From a bacterium (lineage in GTDB: Bacteria > Electryoneota > RPQS01): a stretch of DNA of 38,460 bases. A program made the translations under genes and the position numbers. The notes beneath the pieces were generated by a model. The model worked only from the letters and a program-made list of their open reading frames with translations, was not told where the DNA came from and ran no database searches. The DNA lies in assembly GCA_026394155.1 (NCBI GenBank), contig JAPKYT010000052.1, forward strand, positions 1-38,460. The letters are read 5' to 3'. Shown here in pieces: positions 32,475-38,460 of this stretch (positions within the stretch are counted from its first letter, which is position 1; every line of letters starts with the position of its first letter).

Positions 32475-34755
32475 GCGTCTCATGGGAATGCCGGCGGTGT
32501 GGGAGTTCACCACCGGATCACGCGATGTTATCGTCGTCGCCATAGACGGCGGCACCTATTGGCCTCACGATGATTTCTTCGCCAACCTCTGGGTCAATCC
32601 CGGGGAGGATGCGGACTCGGACGGCGTGGTTTACCTGTACAATGACTATCCGGGCGACCCGGACGACATAAACGGGGATGATGAGGACGGCGACAGCTTG
32701 AGGGATGACCTCATTGGATGGGACTTCATTCGCAACCAGCCCGGCTGCGCCCCGGGAGAGGACTGCGACAGTCAGCAGGATAACGATCCGTACAGCATCA
32801 ACGATCACGGCACGCACGTTCTCGGTCTGATGGGCGCGGTCGGGAACAACGGCATCGGCGTGACCGGTGGAGCATGGAACATACGGATTATGGCCAGCCG
32901 GGCGGGATTCGAGGATACGCGGGGAAGAGGGCTGGTGGCGCAGGTGGCTGCCATCCCTTGTATGGCCTGGGCCGTGGCGCACGGTGCGTGCATTCTCAAC
33001 ATGTCCTACGGTGATTCCATTTTTTCGACAGCCGAGAACAACGCGATTCAAAGCTGCTGGGCCAACGGCGCGATCCTGTGCGGCGCCGCCGGGAATGACA
33101 CCACTTCCACACGGCACTACCCCGCCGGATACGCCAACGTGATTGCCGTCGGCTCGGTGAATCAGAATGATCACGTGTCCGACTTCTCGTGTTACGGCAC
33201 ATGGCTGGATCTTTTCGCCCCCGGTGAGGCGGTGTGGTCCACGGTCATTCCGGGATATGCGGCGTATGACGGAACCTCGATGGCCAGTCCCAACGCCGCC
33301 GGCGTATTCGCCGTCTTGTGGTCGCTCTTCCCGACCCTGACCAATCAAGAACTGGTGGACTTGGTGCTGAACCATTGCGTGGACATCACCGCTCAGAATC
33401 CCACCTATGCCCCCGCCGATCTGGGCCACGGCCGAATTGACGCTCGTCTCGCCGCGGCGTCCGTACTGCCCCATCTCACCTTGGAAAGCTACGGTGTCTA
33501 CGGTGACAACGACGGCGATTCGCGGCTGGAATCCGGCGAGACCGGTAACCTGACGATCATGCTGCACAACGAAGCAGGCTGGCACGCCGCCGAGAATCTG
33601 CAGGTCACCATGGTGACGCAGGATTCGAATCTGACGCTGGTCAACAATTCGTTCGCCATGCCGACCATCCCTCCCGGCACCTCCATGGACAACACCAACC
33701 ATCCGGTGCAGGTCACCGTCGGCGCCGTGACCGGCTCCTATTGGGCGCCGCTCACGGCCCAGATTCGCGGTCCCAACTCGTTCGCTCTCGACGTTCCGAT
33801 TGCTCTGCGCATCAACCGCCCGGAAACGATCCTCATCAGCGACGACGGTGTGTACCTCTATCACAGCTTCTACATGTCGGCGCTGCTGTCCGACAACGCG
33901 GGCTATGACTATGACGTGTGGACGGTCACCAGCGACGGCGAGCCGGTTCTGCCGGATATCAGCGAGTACCGCATCGTCGTGTGGGTTTGCGGTGACGAAA
34001 GCGCCAACACGCTGACCGCCGCCAATCAGTCCACGCTCGCGCAGTACCTTGATGGCGGCGGCAAACTCTTGCTCGTCGGCCAGTACATTGACGAAGACAT
34101 TTCTTCCAGCGCTTTCTACGCCAACTACCTGCATTGCCAGAGCGGCGGCGCGGCCGGCAACCGGAACCTGAGTGGAGTGGCCGGTGATCCCATCTCCGAC
34201 GGCACGTCGCTGCTGCTGGCGGGCAGCGGATGCGGCGGCAACGGCTTGCTCAGCCCCTCGCAGATTGTCCCCGTCAACGGCGGTGTCGGATTCTATACGT
34301 ATTCCACCGGCGGTGTGGGCGCCGTGCGCTATCAGAACGACACTTACCGCACCGCCTACTTCGCCTTTGCCCTTGAAGCGGCCTGCGGCCTGCTGAGCAC
34401 CACCCATCACTCGGTGATCGTGCGGCGGGTGATGGAATGGTTCGGCGCGACCTACAACGACGTCGAGCCGTCGGTCAGCCGGGCCATACCGGAAGGCTTT
34501 GCGCTGAAGCCGAACTATCCGAATCCCTTCAATCCGACGACCAACATCACCTTCGAAGTCCCACGCACCATGCAGGCCGCACTGCGCATCTTTGACTTGC
34601 TCGGGCGTCAGGTGGCCGTACTGGTGAACGGTCAGGTGCCGGCCGGGTCTCACACCGTGACCTTTGATGGCTCCGGCTTGCCCAGCGGCGTTTATCTCGC
34701 GCAGCTCGTAGCGGGAGATTTCTCGGCCACGCAACGCTTGGTGCTACTCAAATAG
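32275..34755 (+). CDS. Second subtilisin-like protease, frameshifted body
   Basis: The in-frame remainder of a protease that should start at 32085. Its first codon here is only the first ATG in this frame and not a likely start, as no signal peptide precedes it. The S8 triad is intact: Asp in AIDGGTYWPHDD, His in DHGTHVLG and Ser in GTSMASPN. The Asp-rich loop (DDINGDDEDGDSLRDD) is shared with the upstream paralogue. After the protease domain there are two beta-rich regions not in the first copy, one with LYGVYGDNDGDSRLESGETGN-like features and one with SYMSALLSDNAGYDYDVW and YLDGGGKLLLVGQY. The C-terminal sorting domain is complete (NYPNPFNPTT). A terminator follows 27 bases after the stop. 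If read through, it would be a larger surface protease than the first. Confidence 0.8.
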   Translation: MSFWLATASVPDFYRLMLLECPEDTDIPRMMADFERNPLVEYAEADLLRPLSSRTPNDPLWNSQWDKRLMGMPAVWEFTTGSRDVIVVAIDGGTYWPHDDFFANLWVNPGEDADSDGVVYLYNDYPGDPDDINGDDEDGDSLRDDLIGWDFIRNQPGCAPGEDCDSQQDNDPYSINDHGTHVLGLMGAVGNNGIGVTGGAWNIRIMASRAGFEDTRGRGLVAQVAAIPCMAWAVAHGACILNMSYGDSIFSTAENNAIQSCWANGAILCGAAGNDTTSTRHYPAGYANVIAVGSVNQNDHVSDFSCYGTWLDLFAPGEAVWSTVIPGYAAYDGTSMASPNAAGVFAVLWSLFPTLTNQELVDLVLNHCVDITAQNPTYAPADLGHGRIDARLAAASVLPHLTLESYGVYGDNDGDSRLESGETGNLTIMLHNEAGWHAAENLQVTMVTQDSNLTLVNNSFAMPTIPPGTSMDNTNHPVQVTVGAVTGSYWAPLTAQIRGPNSFALDVPIALRINRPETILISDDGVYLYHSFYMSALLSDNAGYDYDVWTVTSDGEPVLPDISEYRIVVWVCGDESANTLTAANQSTLAQYLDGGGKLLLVGQYIDEDISSSAFYANYLHCQSGGAAGNRNLSGVAGDPISDGTSLLLAGSGCGGNGLLSPSQIVPVNGGVGFYTYSTGGVGAVRYQNDTYRTAYFAFALEAACGLLSTTHHSVIVRRVMEWFGATYNDVEPSVSRAIPEGFALKPNYPNPFNPTTNITFEVPRTMQAALRIFDLLGRQVAVLVNGQVPAGSHTVTFDGSGLPSGVYLAQLVAGDFSATQRLVLLK

Positions 34756-34781
34756 CCGCCGTTCATCTTCGCTGACGAGAC

Positions 34782-34815
34782 AAGCGCCGGACGAAAACTC
34801 CGGCGCTTTTCTTTT
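34782..34815 (+). terminator. Terminator after the subtilase pair
   Basis: A perfect 10-bp stem (AAGCGCCGGA / TCCGGCGCTT) with a 7-base loop is followed by TTTTCTTTT. It closes the protease operon and separates it from the SOS-type promoter downstream. Confidence 0.88.
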
Positions 34816-34900
34816 GTTCGTCCGCCGAACAATGCCTCCTTTCAGTCTGAATATGCTGTAAAAGATAAACTAACGTTTTATCAGAAAACCGTCCAGGGAC

Positions 34901-34929
34901 TTGACAAGAGGCCTCGTATGTGCTATATT
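34901..34929 (+). promoter_or_regulatory. Sigma-70-type promoter of the dinB operon
   Basis: TTGACA (34901-34906) and TATATT (34924-34929) are separated by exactly 17 bases. The -35 is a perfect match and the -10 is a one-mismatch match. It lies 81 bases before the first gene of the operon. Confidence 0.85.
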
Positions 34930-34935
34930 TGAACT

Positions 34936-34947
34936 GAACGCATGTTC
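34936..34947. promoter_or_regulatory. LexA-like operator
   Basis: GAAC-GCAT-GTTC is a perfect half-site pair with 4-base spacing, flanked by T and A (TGAAC...GTTCA). It matches the Cheo-box type of LexA operator (GAAC-N4-GTTC) and sits at the predicted transcription start, 6 bases after the -10. A repressor there would block transcription. With dinB downstream this strongly suggests SOS control. lexA itself is not in the window. Confidence 0.75.
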
Positions 34948-35009
34948 AACACCCTTGTTCCGGCAACCTTGTCCTGTCCTTTGATTATTCAAGAGTTCAA
35001 CCACAAACC

Positions 35010-35264
35010 ATGCGCGTCGAAGAAATTGGCGAGACCATCGAGGTCATTGCGCTCTTTCATTCGGGAAAGCTGGCGCCCCTGAAGTTCCGCTGGCGTGAGC
35101 GCGTCTATCGCGTGAATCGCATCCACGGCGGATGGACGACCGAAGAAGGTGCGGCCCGGCTCCAGCACTATGCCGTAGCGGCCGACGGGCCCGATGTGTA
35201 TGAGCTTTCCTACAACGAGCGCGGCCACGACTGGAAGATTGAGAAAGTCTCTCTGAACGGCTGA
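35010..35264 (+). CDS. DUF6504-like small protein, SOS operon
   Basis: A soluble protein of 84 residues with no signal. It has the pattern FRWRERVYRVNRI, then GWTTEEG, a Tyr/His-rich centre and a C-terminal YELSYNERGHDWKIEKVSLNG. This resembles small DUF6504-type proteins found next to translesion polymerase genes. Its stop is 9 bases before the dinB start, and it shares the LexA-like promoter. The family call is from pattern and context. Its function is unknown, possibly an accessory to translesion synthesis. Confidence 0.65.
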   Translation: MRVEEIGETIEVIALFHSGKLAPLKFRWRERVYRVNRIHGGWTTEEGAARLQHYAVAADGPDVYELSYNERGHDWKIEKVSLNG

Positions 35265-35273
35265 GGATTGTCC

Positions 35274-35795
35274 ATGAGTGGAAAGGTCATCTTTCATCTC
35301 GACATGGATCAGTTCTTCGCGGCCGTCGAGCAGCTTCATCATCCCGAGTTGCGCGGCAAGGCCATTGTCGTCGGCGGCAGCGCGCTGGGCAGGGGAGTCG
35401 TCACGACCGCCTCCTATGAGGCGCGCCGCTACGGGATTCATTCGGGAATGGCCGCCGCCGATGCGCTGCGCCTCTGTCCGCATGTCATTTTCGTCCGTCC
35501 CAACATGGGCAAGTACCTCGACGTTTCGCATCGCGTGTTCAATCTGCTGCGAGAATACACCGATCTCGTCGAACCGGTGTCGGTTGATGAAGCCTATCTG
35601 GACGTTACCGACGTGGTGTGGAAAGAGGGCGGGGTGGATGCGCTGGCGATGACCATCAAGCGGCGCATTCGCGACAGCGAGCGCATCACCGCCACTATCG
35701 GCGCAGGCCCTAACCGCGTGGTGGCGAAAGTCGCCTCGGGAATGCACAAGCCCGGCGGGATTCCGCCGGGCTTTTCGCCGTTGTGGCTCTCCTGA
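35274..35795 (+). pseudogene. dinB: Truncated DinB (Y-family DNA polymerase IV)
   Basis: Only the first part of a polymerase IV: 173 residues against about 350-400 in full proteins. I chose ATG 35274 rather than a TTG two codons upstream. The N-terminus is normal (VIFHLDMDQFFAAVEQ), with the catalytic acids in DMD and SVDEAYLD both present. The palm pattern runs to ATIGAGPNRVVAKVASGMHKPGG. Then the frame enters a perfect terminator hairpin (GGIPPGFSPLWLS) and stops. The thumb and little finger domains are missing, so polymerase activity is not expected. It may be a rearrangement end at the hairpin or an assembly join. It is co-transcribed with the DUF6504-like gene. Confidence 0.85.
35748..35775 (+). 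terminator. Terminator hairpin inside the dinB frame
   Basis: A perfect 11-bp stem (AAGCCCGGCGG / CCGCCGGGCTT) with loop GATT is followed by TTTTC. Its left arm doubles as the codons for Lys-Pro-Gly-Gly that occur naturally in DinB, which suggests that the break in dinB happened in this palindrome. Confidence 0.85.
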
Positions 35796-35831
35796 GCCGC
35801 AATGGCAATTTCTTGGGTTGATGCAGCAGGC

Positions 35832-36410
35832 TTATTTCAGCAGCAGCATCTTCCGCGTAGCAGAGAAATCATTTGCCGACAGACTGTAGAAATACACTCC
35901 TGAAGGCAACGCGGAGCCGTCGAAAGTCACGCGGTGCAATCCTGAATTCTGCGGCCCGTTCAGAAGCGTGGCCACTTCCTGACCGGCCACGTTGAACACC
36001 CTCAGAGCAACCTGCCCGGCTTCAGCGATCTCAAACACGATCTCCGTTGACGGATTGAAAGGATTGGGATGATTCTGATGCAGGGCATAGGTTCCTGCGA
36101 TAGCATTGCTGGTGGTGGGCGTAGCCGTGACAATGTCACCTACCCACTCCATCGCGCCGTTCAAGTCCACTGACGCGAGGCGGTAGCTGTACGTGATCCC
36201 GCTCTCCACGGCCTCATCCAAGTAGGAATAGTGATGAGCCGCACTCGACGTGCCGTGTCCCGCAACCGTGCCGATCCTTGACCATGCACCGCCCTCACTC
36301 GCGCGGTGGATTCCAAAACGCTCATTCTCGATTTCGGAGGCGGTCGCCCAGCGAATCTCGATTCCATTTCCCGTCGCTACCGCAGCCAAGCTTGTGAGTT
36401 CGACGGCAAG
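35832..36410 (-). pseudogene. 3' remnant of a surface protein with T9SS-type sorting domain
   Basis: On the minus strand, a frame of about 190 residues is recognisable from about 36404 to the stop at 35832. It starts mid-domain with VELTSLAAVATGNGIEIRWAT, a fibronectin-like segment typical of the region just before the sorting domain. It continues as ENERFGIHRAS and VESGITYSYRLASVDLNG, and ends with the sorting domain (HQNHPNPFNPSTE, then GVYFYSLSANDFSATRKMLLLK). The frame stays open upstream for another 90 residues, but that part is low-complexity sequence unlike a protein, with no start or signal. So this is the tail of a larger protein whose 5' part is lost. It faces the dinB remnant. Confidence 0.8.
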
Positions 36411-36417
36411 CTGAAGG

Positions 36418-36952
36418 CTAACATGGTGTGCAGGGGGAAGATAAGAGATTGTGTGCGAAAGTGCAAGGGGGGCGGGAAAGCGGAAAGAGAGGCGCGGGGG
36501 GAAATAAGAAATAAGAAATTTGAAATGAGAAATTGTAAAGCGGAGCAAGCAAGAAAGAGCCCGGCAAGCGGGGGGTGCCGAAAAAGAAGAGCGCAGCAAG
36601 GTGGGCGCTACGAAGATTGTGGCTGGGGGTGCAAGGAAGGTTTGGAAATCTTTCAAGCGGGTCATGTGAAACCTGCTCTCGAAGCAAGTGAAGGGACACG
36701 TACGGCGGAGATGAATTGCCTGTCATCCGTGGTAGCTCCGGCCTTGTCGGGCTTGCATTTCCGCGGCGGCGAATCTCCGGACCTGTCCTAAATGGAGTGA
36801 AGGATTCGCTCCGTGTTCTTCCATAGGGTTGTGGTTCTACACGTCGTAGCCACAACAGTTAGACGGGCAAGACGTAGACCCGCAATTGAGAAAGAGTATT
36901 CCGATGACACGACCAGAAGCCGACATTATCAAACTTGGTATGCGTCCGTGTT
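36418..36952. other. Non-coding degraded stretch
   Basis: No supported gene. It contains a purine-rich, low-complexity patch (about 36470-36545, with repeated GAAATAAGAAAT- and GAAATTT-like words) and the first 49-bp repeat at 36765. The open frames here overlap each other on opposite strands and have no recognisable pattern or ribosome sites. Confidence 0.6.
36765..36813 (+). repeat. 49-bp direct repeat, copy A
   Basis: Matches copy B at 37702-37750 over 49 bases with four substitutions and in the same orientation. The shared core reads GAATGGAGTGAAGGATTCG-like in B and AAATGGAGTGAAGGATTCG in A. Each copy holds an inverted pair, GGCGAATC ... GATTCGCC in copy B (last base changed in copy A), able to fold as a hairpin with a 27-base loop. 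Confidence 0.8.
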
Positions 36953-37660
36953 TCATGCCACGACCTTGACGGCCATGTGATTATAGAAAGAACCAGCAAA
37001 TGCCAATGGGACTACCTTACGATTGAAAGCGCACAGGTAATCATGGAAGGCTTTGAATTCATGTAGTACCGCATCGAACTCATCGAACACAATGATTGTA
37101 CCAGTAGTAATCAGACGGTCAAGCGATGCAAGGACATATAACGTTGAAGAGTACAAATCCGCGTCACAGTGAATAACGAGTTTGTTGCGTGGCGTGAATG
37201 AGGAAAGGAACTCGCCCAATGAAACTTGAAACAAGCCCTTCACAAAGCGAACACGTCGATCGCCGATGACCGGCAATTTCCCCTCCGTACTGAAGGTTCC
37301 CTTCTTCATGAAGAAGCTGAAGTTTGACCAGTCTTCCGGTAACCCCTCAAACGAATCGAATCCGAAAAAGTGTGACCCGGATGATTGATTCTGCTTGATC
37401 CATATCCCCAAAGTCTCACCCTCATAGACTCCGAACTCAAGGTAATCAATCGGGTACGGGCCTATGATCTCGCGATTCAAATATGAGTAAAGTTCACTCC
37501 GGTCTGCAAAATGCGGACAACCCACGAGGTTTCGATGAATCCATCCACTAAACCGAAAGAGCATATTGAAATACTCAAGCCGGCTGGATGGTTTCAGTCG
37601 GCTCGCAAAAGCCAATTTCTTCACTGCAAGGGCAATGGAACCCACGTTTAGTCCTTTCAA
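36953..37660 (-). CDS. TylF/macrocin-O-methyltransferase-like SAM-dependent methyltransferase
   Basis: A 235-residue protein of the TylF-type class I methyltransferase family. The motifs are YLEFGVYEGETLGIWI (SAM-binding), FFGFDSFEGLPEDW, KGTFSTEGKLP, LVIHCDADLYSSTLYVLASL and IIVFDEFDAV with nearby acidic metal ligands. Such enzymes O-methylate sugars or related metabolites, often in surface polysaccharide or natural product clusters. The only start in frame is TTG 37658-37660 without a clear ribosome site, and a stop lies nine codons further upstream, so the 5' end may be trimmed. It is visibly more AT-rich than the pil genes and is flanked by direct repeats, which suggests recent transfer. 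No pathway partner is present here. Confidence 0.85.
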   Translation of the reverse strand: MKGLNVGSIALAVKKLAFASRLKPSSRLEYFNMLFRFSGWIHRNLVGCPHFADRSELYSYLNREIIGPYPIDYLEFGVYEGETLGIWIKQNQSSGSHFFGFDSFEGLPEDWSNFSFFMKKGTFSTEGKLPVIGDRRVRFVKGLFQVSLGEFLSSFTPRNKLVIHCDADLYSSTLYVLASLDRLITTGTIIVFDEFDAVLHEFKAFHDYLCAFNRKVVPLAFAGSFYNHMAVKVVA

Positions 37661-37701
37661 GTCAGTACGAGGCAGTTCACGATGCTAAATATCCTCTTCG
37701 T

Positions 37702-37750
37702 GGCGGCGAATCCCCAGACCTGTCCTGAATGGAGTGAAGGATTCGCCCCG
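37702..37750 (+). repeat. 49-bp direct repeat, copy B
   Basis: Second copy of the 49-base repeat at 36765-36813, with four substitutions. It carries the exact inverted pair GGCGAATC (37705-37712) and GATTCGCC (37740-37747). The two copies bracket the methyltransferase gene. Confidence 0.8.
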
Positions 37751-37809
37751 CACAGATTCCGGCGGGGTCAGCGACCCTGCGCGACGATTTCACAGCGGAA
37801 AAACTAGTG

Positions 37810-37826
37810 GCGGTCTCCGACCGCCC
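37810..37826. repeat. Short hairpin
   Basis: GGCGGTC-TCC-GACCGCC is a perfect 7-bp stem with a 3-base loop. It has the look of dispersed palindromic intergenic units, but only one copy is in the window. Confidence 0.5.
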
Positions 37827-37894
37827 CTTCTCTCGAGACCCCCTTGATCCCCCTATGACTACTCCCAGAAGTAAGTTGGGATAGCCTTCACGGC

Positions 37895-37916
37895 GCAAGG
37901 GGTTCAAACCCCTTGC
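37895..37916. repeat. Strong hairpin
   Basis: GCAAGGGGTT-CA-AACCCCTTGC is a perfect 10-bp inverted repeat. It lacks a T-run, so it is not a typical terminator and more likely a palindromic intergenic unit. Confidence 0.6.
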
Positions 37917-37934
37917 CTTGCTGATGCTCGCGGC

Positions 37935-37961
37935 GGCAGGCGTCTTTTATCTTCGCCTGCC
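37935..37961. repeat. Hairpin with T-rich loop
   Basis: GGCAGGCG-N11-CGCCTGCC forms an 8-bp stem with the loop TCTTTTATCTT. It lies 19 bases after the previous hairpin. Confidence 0.5.
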
Positions 37962-38067
37962 CCGCCCTCCGATCTTGGCCGGGCACGCGAAAACGGAAGA
38001 CGCGTGCCGCGGCGATAAAGAGAGATTCTGGACGCCCGCACGCGAAGCCACCCCCCTTTCATCCCCC

Positions 38068-38076
38068 CATAGAACG
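38068..38076 (+). repeat. Left 9-bp target-site duplication
   Basis: CATAGAACG directly precedes the left inverted repeat of the mobile element and is repeated exactly after the right end. Confidence 0.85.
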
Positions 38077-38399
38077 CACTACTGTCTTAATGTATGTTGC
38101 CGTGCGGTGAGGGTTTCCATTTGGAGGGTCGAGAGACCTATCCGTGTCGTTCGAGTAGTGCGCGGGGCCGGCGCAAGCGGCGGCCGCCGCGCGGCGAGAC
38201 CCCTCGCTGAGCCCGCGGTTGCGCCAGAACGATCTTGACCGCGGCGGAAAGCTCACTTCCGATTCCGGCCGGGTTACGCGCGGTCAGATGTTCGTCAGCG
38301 GAGACGTTGCGCGGCGCTGAACCCGGCTCGGCGGACTGGATCGCTACAAGTTGAGCCTTTACCCCACTTTCCAACCCCAAACACATTGAGACAGTAGTG
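38077..38399. mobile_element. 323-bp MITE-like element with 17-bp terminal inverted repeats
   Basis: The left end CACTACTGTCTTAATGT (38077-38093) and the right end ACATTGAGACAGTAGTG (38383-38399) are inverted repeats with one mismatch in 17. They are bounded by perfect 9-bp direct repeats CATAGAACG, the signature of transposition with a 9-bp target duplication. The interior is GC-rich and has no recognisable transposase frame, so the element is non-autonomous and must rely on a transposase encoded elsewhere. The family is not assigned. Confidence 0.85.
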
Positions 38400-38408
38400 C
38401 ATAGAACG
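38400..38408 (+). repeat. Right 9-bp target-site duplication
   Basis: CATAGAACG directly follows the right inverted repeat and is identical to the copy at the left end. Confidence 0.85.
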
Positions 38409-38460
38409 GGGGGAGACGCGCGGAGTCCAATATGACACAACAGGAACCGAGGCGGGAATC

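Larger units (their letters stand above)
37661..38067. other. Non-coding stretch rich in hairpins
   Basis: No gene is supported. It holds repeat copy B (37702-37750) and three strong hairpins described separately. Open frames here lack start context and family pattern. Confidence 0.6.

Noticed and set aside
32518-34734. A 738-residue open frame on the minus strand opposite the second subtilase
   Set aside because: It has no family pattern, no signal peptide or start context, and is fully opposite a frame with an intact catalytic triad. Long antisense frames are common in GC-rich DNA.
36306-36791. A 161-residue plus-strand open frame next to the surface-protein remnant
   Set aside because: It overlaps the remnant on the other strand, runs through low-complexity sequence and ends in the 49-bp repeat.
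38138-38440. A 100-residue minus-strand open frame within the mobile element
   Set aside because: It crosses the right inverted repeat and target duplication and has no transposase motif.
1-38460. CRISPR arrays, tRNA and rRNA genes
   Set aside because: No regularly spaced direct repeats and no cloverleaf or rRNA-like stretches were noticed by eye. A covariance-model search would settle small RNAs.

Overview
The window is a GC-rich bacterial chromosome segment, probably from a member of the FCB superphylum or a related candidate phylum. This is inferred from three features: two surface subtilases and one gene remnant end in a type IX-secretion-like sorting domain with the YPNPFN signature, the window carries a complete type IV pilus (T4P) locus, and overall composition is GC-rich. 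No rRNA or tRNA gene was seen, so the placement stays broad.

Bases 1-30018 are one long T4P locus on the + strand. The first block is pilB (its 3' part), a degenerate cyclase-fold protein, pilT, pilC, pilS and pilR. The major pilin follows, with its own sigma-54 promoter and a strong terminator. A second sigma-54 promoter starts the next block: another NtrC-type activator, a 2009-residue Ig-repeat lipoprotein, an outer-membrane barrel, three minor pilins (PilV/PilW/PilX-like), a TPR protein, a second PilT, a DUF4388/Roadblock protein, an MshEN-DnaA-like AAA+ fusion, a response regulator and a histidine kinase. The block closes with the assembly and alignment genes: a pilM-pilN fusion, a small lipoprotein, pilO, pilP and pilQ, then a terminator. 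PilB, PilT and PilC form the motor platform, PilMNOP/PilQ the envelope channel, and the minor pilins plus the giant lipoprotein probably form the tip or surface portion.

Bases 30200-34815 hold two tandem paralogous secreted subtilases. The second has a frameshifting deletion in its propeptide region. Bases 34816-35795 hold a small SOS-type operon: a consensus sigma-70 promoter, a LexA-like box at the start site, a small DUF6504-like gene, and a dinB that is cut off inside a terminator hairpin.

Bases 35800-38460 are a degraded, transfer-prone end. They contain a 3' remnant of a surface protein, a low-GC TylF-type methyltransferase flanked by 49-bp direct repeats, several hairpins, and a 323-bp element with terminal inverted repeats and a perfect 9-bp target duplication.

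The least ordinary signals are the MshEN-DnaA fusion, two histidine kinases with complementary losses (one lacks the ATP-binding motifs, the other lacks the phospho-accepting His), the PilM-PilN fusion, the alternating Ig super-repeat, and the MITE-like element.
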